Shown piece after piece: positions 59,187 through 64,000 of a stretch of DNA of 64,000 nucleotides. Source of the stretch: Kitasatospora sp. SolWspMP-SS2h (GTDB lineage: Bacteria; Actinomycetota; Actinomycetes; Streptomycetales; Streptomycetaceae). Below the pieces are notes generated by a model, which worked only from the letters and a program-made list of their open reading frames with translations, was not told the origin of the DNA and made no database searches. Each line of letters begins with the position of its first letter. The first letter of the stretch is position 1. The translations under genes were made by a program, and so were the position numbers. The stretch is taken from NCBI RefSeq assembly GCF_003259315.1, contig NZ_QLLT01000024.1, positions 1 to 64,000 on the forward strand. Direction: 5' to 3'.

Positions 59187-60355
59187 CCACCATCGACACC
59201 CGGCCGCACCGCCGCGCCCTCGCCGATCGACTCACCGCAGCCGGCCACCTCACCACGCCCCGCCTGCGCGCGGCCGTCGAAGCCACCCCGAGGGAGCTGT
59301 TCCTCCGGCCCGGCGTGTTCCTGCCCACCGACGACCTCCGATGGCGGCCGCTCACCCCGCTCGGCACCGACCCCGCCGAGTGGGCCGACATCGCCTACCG
59401 CGACGAATCCCTCGTCACCCAGCTCGACAACCACCTCACCGCCGACCAGGCCGCCGAACCCCTCGCCGGCCTCCCCACCTCCTCCTCCACTACCCCCGCC
59501 ACCGTCGTCTCCATGATCGAAGCTCTGGAACTCCGCGACGGCCACACCGTCCTGGAGATCTGCACCGGCACCGGATACTCCACCGCACTGCTCTGCCACC
59601 TCCTGGGCGAGGACAACGTCACCAGCATCGAAGTCGACCCCGACGTGGCCGCCCGCGCCGACGCCGCCCTCGAACAGACCGGGCACTCCACCTGGACCGT
59701 CACCGGCGACGGCCTCCTCGGCCACCCCCGCCGCGCCCCCTACGACAAGGTCGTCGCGACCTGCGCCGTCCGCCGCATCCCCCGCGCCTGGATCCGCCAG
59801 ACCCGGCCCGGCGGCACCGTCCTGGCCACCGTCGGCTCCTGGTCCTACGGCACCGGCCTGGCCAAGGTCACCGTCAACGACGACGGCACCGCGGAGGGCC
59901 GGATCACCGGCCCCAGCTCCTTCATGCCCGTCCGCTCCCAGGCCGATCGCCCCCTGGACGGCGACCTCGCCGCCCGCGCCGCCTACCCGGACACCGAACG
60001 CCCCACCTCCCTCGACCCGGCGCTGCTCACCGAGTGGATGCCCGCCTTCCTCACCCAGCTCGCCGCCCCCGGCGCGCAACTGGTCCGCGCCACCACCGCC
60101 GACGGCGACACCCGCACCTACCTCTTCGACCCGGCTCGGGAGTCCTTCGCCGAACTGACCGGGGCCGACGGCACCCGGACCGTGCGCCAGGGCGGTCCCG
60201 CCGCCCTGTGGGACGCGGTCGAGGACACCCTCACCGCCTGGCAGGAGGCAGGGCAGCCCGCCATCAGCGACGTCCTCCTCCGCATCACGTCCCAGGCGCA
60301 CACCTACCGGATCGGCGCGAACCCCGAGCTCCGCTGGGAACACCGCACCACCTGA
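59183..60355 (+). CDS. PIMT-like methyltransferase of the graspetide system
   Basis: 390 aa. N-terminal half resembles protein L-isoaspartyl O-methyltransferase: ATPRELFLRPGVFLP, LPTSSSTTPATVVSMIEAL, VLEICTGTGYSTALLCHLLG (SAM motif I), SIEVDPDVAARADAAL, APYDKVVATCAVRRIP. A 150-residue C-terminal extension (ARAAYPDTERPTSLDPALL onward) is specific to ATP-grasp peptide systems. In the fuscimiditide pathway such an enzyme methylates a core Asp, which then cyclises to an aspartimide. GTG overlaps the ligase stop. Confidence 0.93.
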   Translation: MTTIDTRPHRRALADRLTAAGHLTTPRLRAAVEATPRELFLRPGVFLPTDDLRWRPLTPLGTDPAEWADIAYRDESLVTQLDNHLTADQAAEPLAGLPTSSSTTPATVVSMIEALELRDGHTVLEICTGTGYSTALLCHLLGEDNVTSIEVDPDVAARADAALEQTGHSTWTVTGDGLLGHPRRAPYDKVVATCAVRRIPRAWIRQTRPGGTVLATVGSWSYGTGLAKVTVNDDGTAEGRITGPSSFMPVRSQADRPLDGDLAARAAYPDTERPTSLDPALLTEWMPAFLTQLAAPGAQLVRATTADGDTRTYLFDPARESFAELTGADGTRTVRQGGPAALWDAVEDTLTAWQEAGQPAISDVLLRITSQAHTYRIGANPELRWEHRTT

Positions 60356-60414
60356 CCTCCATCGCGGCGTGCTGGCTTGGCGCCTTCCTGCCCAACGCCT
60401 TCACGGACCTCCGT

Positions 60415-60432
60415 CGGCCGCCCGGGCGGCCG
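60415..60432. terminator. Palindrome after the graspetide operon
   Basis: CGGCCGCCCGGGCGGCCG, an 18-bp perfect palindrome 60 bp after the methyltransferase stop and before the convergent phosphatase gene. Confidence 0.5.
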
Positions 60433-60529
60433 GTCACCGGCTGCCGCTGCCGTCCACCGGATGATCGAACCCCTCCTCCCCGGCCGCCCCCCGCCCGCGC
60501 GGTGGTGCGTTCGGTCGGAGCCCTTTCGG

Positions 60530-61336
60530 TCAGAGCCCTTTCAGGAGGATCTCGCGGAGGGTCTCCCACTGGTCCGGGTCGGTGGCGACGAGGAGGCCGT
60601 TGGTGCCGCCGGGGGGTTCGGGGCGGTAGGGGGTGCCGTCGAAGCGGGCGCTGCGGCCGCCGGCCTCGGTGACGAGGAGGGAGCCGGGGGCGTGGTCCCA
60701 GGGGAGGGTGCGCCAGTAGAGGACGAAGTCGCGGGCGCCGGTGGCGATCAGGGGGTACTCGATGCCGGCGGCGCCGCGGCCGGGGTCGAGGGGGCCGAGG
60801 GCGAGGGTGTTGGCGAGCAGGCGGTGGCCGGTGGGCGGGGCGAAGTAGCGGGTCTTGAGGATGCCGCTCCACTCCTCGGGGGCGGTGGTGGCCTTGGGGA
60901 GGGTGAGCCGCTGGTCGTCGCGCCAGGCGCCGGAGCCGAGTTCGGCGGTGTACGCGGTGCGGTTGCAGGGCTGCCAGATCCAGGAGGCGACGGTCTCGCC
61001 CTGGCGGACCAGGGAGGCCATCACCGCGTACGCGGGCCGTCCGGCGACGAAGTTGCGGGTGCCGTCGACCGGGTCGACCAGCCAGGCGGCGGGTTCGGTG
61101 GACAGGGCGCGGGCGAGGTCGGGGTCGGCGGCGACGGCCTCCTCGCCGACGACCGGGACGGGGAGCAGTTCGCGCAGGCGGCGGGCGATGATCCGTTCGG
61201 CCTCCCGGTCGGCGACGGTGACGATCTCGCCGGGGGCCTTCTCCATCACCTCGCCGTCGCTCAGCGCCCGGAACCTCGGTTCGACCGCCTCCGCCGATGC
61301 CTCGACGAGGATCTCGGTGACCTTCTCCATCAACAC
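60530..61336 (-). CDS. Inositol-monophosphatase-family phosphatase
   Basis: 268 aa. Metal-site motifs: VGEEAVAADPD (the EE pair), WLVDPVDGTRNFVAGRP (DPxDGT) and LPWDHAPGSLLVTEAGGRS (WDxAPG). Mg-dependent hydrolysis of inositol phosphate, histidinol phosphate or PAP-type substrates; the exact one is unclear. GTG at 61336 or ATG at 61330. Stands alone between convergent and same-strand neighbours. Confidence 0.9.
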   Translation of the reverse strand: MLMEKVTEILVEASAEAVEPRFRALSDGEVMEKAPGEIVTVADREAERIIARRLRELLPVPVVGEEAVAADPDLARALSTEPAAWLVDPVDGTRNFVAGRPAYAVMASLVRQGETVASWIWQPCNRTAYTAELGSGAWRDDQRLTLPKATTAPEEWSGILKTRYFAPPTGHRLLANTLALGPLDPGRGAAGIEYPLIATGARDFVLYWRTLPWDHAPGSLLVTEAGGRSARFDGTPYRPEPPGGTNGLLVATDPDQWETLREILLKGL

Positions 61337-61433
61337 GCCCGTGCTCCCTTCACCGACCCCACTCTCCCACGCCGGGGCGGTACGGACGGTGCGCAGGTGG
61401 CGGGTGGGGCGGGCGCCGGCGGCCGGGCGCGGT

Positions 61434-62195
61434 TCAGTCCTCGGTGAGGCAGTCGTACTCGGCGCGCACCCGGCGGTCCATGGCGAGCGCGAACTGGGCG
61501 TCGTTGACGGCCCGGGCGAGCGGGCGGACGCGCTGGATCTGCTCGGTGAGCCGGGCCGCCTCGGTGGGGGTGAGGTCCTGGACCCGGGTGAGCGCGCCGA
61601 GCAGCCGGTCGCGGATCAGGGCGACGAAGATGCCGGCCATCGCGTCCGCGTACTCGCTGGCCCGGCGGCTGACGTCCAGGACGGCGGCCAGCGGCACGCC
61701 CTCGTCGACCAGGGCGACGGTGGCGTCCATCAGGCGGCGGCTGACGTGGGTGATGCCGTCGGGGTGGACGGTGATGTAGCCCTGGGCGACGGACTCGGCG
61801 GTGTTGGCCTCGGTGAGCTGGTCGCCGAACGCGGCGCGCAGTTCGTCCCAGTCGAGGTGGACGGGCGTCTCGTCGGACCAGGGGGCGACCAGCGCGGCCT
61901 GGAGCCCGATCAGTTCGGCGACGTCCCGGCCGTCCTCGCCGGCGCCGATCAGTTCGGCGATGCCGCCCAGGGCGTGTCCGCGGTCGAGGAGTTCGGCGAT
62001 CAGGCGCAGCCGGGCCAGGTGCTCCTCGCCGTACCAGGCGATCCGGCCCTCCTTGCGGGGCGGCTGGAGCAGGCGGCGCTCGCGGTAGAAGCGGACGGTG
62101 CGCACGCTGACGCCGGCCGCCTCGGCCAGTTCGGCGACGCGGTAGGCGCGGGGGCGCTCGTGGTCCTGTTCGGTCTCCGCCACGCCGGTCAGCAT
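61434..62195 (-). CDS. MerR-family regulator
   Basis: About 253 aa. N-terminal winged helix (AYRVAELAEAAGVSVRTVRFYRERRLLQPPRKEGRIAWYGEEHLARL), a dimerisation helix and a long effector domain (TEANTAESVAQGYITVHPDG, RRLMDATVALVDEGVPLAAVLDVSRRA). No metal-binding Cys cluster, so an organic ligand is likely. Start uncertain: ATG 62195 has no ribosome site; GTG 62183 is alternative. Divergent from the monooxygenase it probably controls. Confidence 0.87.
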   Translation of the reverse strand: MLTGVAETEQDHERPRAYRVAELAEAAGVSVRTVRFYRERRLLQPPRKEGRIAWYGEEHLARLRLIAELLDRGHALGGIAELIGAGEDGRDVAELIGLQAALVAPWSDETPVHLDWDELRAAFGDQLTEANTAESVAQGYITVHPDGITHVSRRLMDATVALVDEGVPLAAVLDVSRRASEYADAMAGIFVALIRDRLLGALTRVQDLTPTEAARLTEQIQRVRPLARAVNDAQFALAMDRRVRAEYDCLTED

Positions 62196-62236
62196 AGGGC
62201 CGTCGGGCGGCGCGGAAACAGTCGCGCCCCGCGCTA

Positions 62237-62290
62237 TTCCACTCGGTGTCAACAAGGGCTACTCTGCCAAACGCGCCAGTGATTACTGGC
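62237..62290 (+). promoter_or_regulatory. Promoter and inverted repeat before the monooxygenase
   Basis: TTCCAC (62237-62242) and TACTCT (62260-62265), 17 bp apart, fit -35 and -10 boxes. GCCAGT-GATT-ACTGGC (62275-62290) lies just downstream, near the start of transcription, as an operator or hairpin. TTGACA on the minus strand (62247-62252) may serve the MerR gene. Confidence 0.45.
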
Positions 62291-62390
62291 AGCGTCGGCG
62301 GGCCCACCCGAAGCACGCGCACCACCCCCGGGACCCGCCCGCAGCACCGCCGGCCACCCGCACCCCCCACCCTCGCCAGGAGGCCCGCCC

Positions 62391-63953
62391 ATGGCACCCC
62401 GCAGCAAGAAGCCCACCGCACCCGTGCCCGACCGCCCGGACGGCACCGGGCCCGTGCCGCACGTCCGGGTCGCCGTCATCGGCTCCGGCTTCGGCGGCCT
62501 CGGCGCCGGCGTCCGACTGCGCCGGGCCGGCATCACCGACTTCGTCATCCTGGAGCGCGCGGACTCCGTCGGCGGCACCTGGCGCGACAACTCCTACCCG
62601 GGCTGCGCCTGCGACGTCCCCTCGCACCTGTACTCGTTCTCGTTCGCGCCCAACCCCGAGTGGCCCCGGGTCTTCTCCGGCCAGCCCGACATCCGCGCCT
62701 ACCTGGAGCGGGTCGCCGACACCTTCGGACTCCGCCCGCACCTGCGCTTCGGCGCCGAGGTCACCGAACTGCGCTGGGACGAGGAGCACACCCGCTGGCA
62801 GGTCACCACCGCCGTCGGCGACTGGACCGCCGACGCCGTGGTCTCCGCCGCCGGACCGCTCGCCGACCCGCAGATCCCCGACCTGCCCGGCCTGGACGCC
62901 TTCCCCGGCAAGGTCTTCCACTCCTCCCGCTGGGACCACGACTACGACCTCAAGGGCAAGCGGGTCGCCGTGGTCGGCACCGGCGCCTCCGCCGCCCAGA
63001 TCATCCCCGCGATCCAGCCCGAGGTCGGCCGCCTGACGGTCTTCCAGCGCACCCCCGCCTGGGTCCTGCCGCGCGCCGACCGCGAGGTCAGCGGCCCGGA
63101 GAAGTGGCTGCACGCCAAGCTCCCGCCGACCGGACTGCTGCGCCGCGCCGGGCTGTTCGCGATGCGCGAGCTCCAGGTCGACGCGTTCGTCCGCCGCCCG
63201 CAGCTGCTCAAGCTCGTCCAGCAGGTCGCCCTGCGGCACCTGCGCAAGGCCGTCGCCGACCCGGCCCTGCGCGCCACCCTCACCCCCGACTACCGGATCG
63301 GCTGCAAGCGCATCCTGCTCAGCAACACCTACTACCCGGCGCTCGCCGCCCCCAACACCGAGGTGGTCCGCGGCGGCCTGCGCGAACTGCGCGGCTCCAC
63401 CCTGGTCGGCGCGGACGGCAGCGAGCACGAGGTCGACGCGATCGTGTTCGGCACCGGCTTCCACGTCACCGACCTGCCGATCGCCGAACGGGTCTTCGGC
63501 ACCGGCGGCACCGCGCTCGCCGAAGCCTGGAAGGACGGCATGGAGGCGCTGCGCGGCTCCACCGTGCGCGGCTTCCCCAACCTGTTCTTCCTGATCGGCC
63601 CGAACACCGGACTCGGCAACAACTCGATGATCCTGATGATCGAGTCCCAGCTGAACTACCTGATCGACGCCCTCACCACCCTCGACTCGGTCGGCGCCAC
63701 CGCCATGCAGCCCACCGAGCGCGCCCAGCGCCGGTGGAACCTGGAGCTCCAGCACAAGATGGGCCGCACCGTGTGGACCACCGGCGGCTGCCGCAGCTGG
63801 TACCTCGACGAGGGCGGCAAGAACACCGTGCTCTGGCCCGCCTCCACCAGCGCCTTCCGCCGCGCCACCCGGCACGTCGACCTCGCCGAGTACGAACTCG
63901 TCAAGCGCACCGCCCCGCAGGCCGCGCCCGAGGCCGAGGCGGTGTCCGCGTGA
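62391..63953 (+). CDS. Flavin monooxygenase, Baeyer-Villiger type
   Basis: 520 aa. FAD motif VAVIGSGFGGLGAG, the Baeyer-Villiger fingerprint FPGKVFHSSRW (FxGxxxHxxxW) and NADPH motif VAVVGTGASAAQ. GGTWRDNSYPGCACDVPSHLYSFSF is typical of class I enzymes acting on ketones or steroids. AGGAGG precedes the ATG. With the MerR gene and the overlapping next gene it resembles small catabolic operons for ketone or alcohol oxidation. Confidence 0.92.
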   Translation: MAPRSKKPTAPVPDRPDGTGPVPHVRVAVIGSGFGGLGAGVRLRRAGITDFVILERADSVGGTWRDNSYPGCACDVPSHLYSFSFAPNPEWPRVFSGQPDIRAYLERVADTFGLRPHLRFGAEVTELRWDEEHTRWQVTTAVGDWTADAVVSAAGPLADPQIPDLPGLDAFPGKVFHSSRWDHDYDLKGKRVAVVGTGASAAQIIPAIQPEVGRLTVFQRTPAWVLPRADREVSGPEKWLHAKLPPTGLLRRAGLFAMRELQVDAFVRRPQLLKLVQQVALRHLRKAVADPALRATLTPDYRIGCKRILLSNTYYPALAAPNTEVVRGGLRELRGSTLVGADGSEHEVDAIVFGTGFHVTDLPIAERVFGTGGTALAEAWKDGMEALRGSTVRGFPNLFFLIGPNTGLGNNSMILMIESQLNYLIDALTTLDSVGATAMQPTERAQRRWNLELQHKMGRTVWTTGGCRSWYLDEGGKNTVLWPASTSAFRRATRHVDLAEYELVKRTAPQAAPEAEAVSA

Positions 63954-64000
63954 GCCGCCGCATCCCCGCCGACTGCGTGCTGCCCGACCCGGCGGCCGTG
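63950..64000 (+). CDS. Start of the next gene, cut by window edge
   Basis: GTG overlaps the monooxygenase TGA (GTGA). Only MSRRIPADCVLPDPAAV is visible, too little for a family call. In comparable loci a hydrolase or short-chain dehydrogenase follows. Confidence 0.6.
   Translation, partial: MSRRIPADCVLPDPAAV

Overview
The window is high-GC actinobacterial DNA with strong third-position GC bias, GTG and TTG starts, GTGA/ATGA overlaps and several probable leaderless transcripts. A conservon (CvnABCD), a Nur-type nickel regulator beside sodF, a SARP regulator, a spore-associated-protein-like gene, XRE-DUF5753/DUF6879 pairs and an actinobacterial graspetide locus all point to Streptomycetaceae (Streptomyces or Kitasatospora). 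The exact genus cannot be decided from the sequence. I found no tRNA, rRNA, CRISPR array or intact insertion sequence.

1-3.6 kb is a metal and cobalamin block: partial sodF, a NiCoT nickel/cobalt transporter, nur, and a hot-dog thioesterase. Two cobalamin riboswitches face opposite ways, one before the transporter and one before the thioesterase, and Nur-box-like repeats lie between sodF and the transporter. 3.6-8.1 kb is a tight minus-strand operon of tsaD, a GNAT acetyltransferase, a 68-aa protein and alaS. The first and last look like extra copies of tRNA-related housekeeping genes. 8.3-16.5 kb holds a decayed metal-chaperone gene and secreted enzymes (SGNH hydrolase, beta-helix lipoprotein, GH76 glycosidase, a DUF4965 protein with ricin-like repeats). 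16.8-28.3 kb holds stress and regulatory genes (GlsB-like, hemerythrin, STAS, Uma2), a cytokinin-dehydrogenase-like flavoenzyme beside a SARP regulator, a membrane-anchored XRE protein, two small secreted proteins and an EamA exporter.

28.5-31.3 kb is modABC for molybdate uptake, followed by a cytochrome P450, an LppU-like zinc-ribbon protein, a MHYT sensor and a complete conservon (35.3-39.5 kb). 39.5-47.4 kb holds an MFS exporter, an apparently catalytically dead alpha/beta hydrolase, an SGNH protein, a DUF2306 protein and a NarL-type two-component pair. A 191-bp tandem duplication at the kinase/regulator junction of that pair created an extra chimeric ORF. 47.4-51.5 kb is a C4-dicarboxylate system (DctA and a DcuSR-like pair). 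52.1-55.3 kb holds an iron-box-controlled diaminobutyrate aminotransferase and decarboxylase pair, expected to supply 1,3-diaminopropane for a siderophore.

55.8-60.4 kb is the most notable locus: an XRE-DUF5753 regulator, a DUF6879 protein and an 80-aa protein, divergent from a three-gene graspetide (omega-ester RiPP) operon of precursor, ATP-grasp ligase and PIMT-like methyltransferase. The window ends with an inositol-monophosphatase-like gene, a MerR regulator and a Baeyer-Villiger-type monooxygenase overlapping the start of another gene.

A recurring theme is short upstream ORFs, often leaderless with a -10 box 6-7 nt before the ATG. They sit in front of an EamA exporter, an MFS exporter, the thioesterase and the inactive hydrolase, sometimes with a hairpin behind them. 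This suggests translation-sensing leader control.
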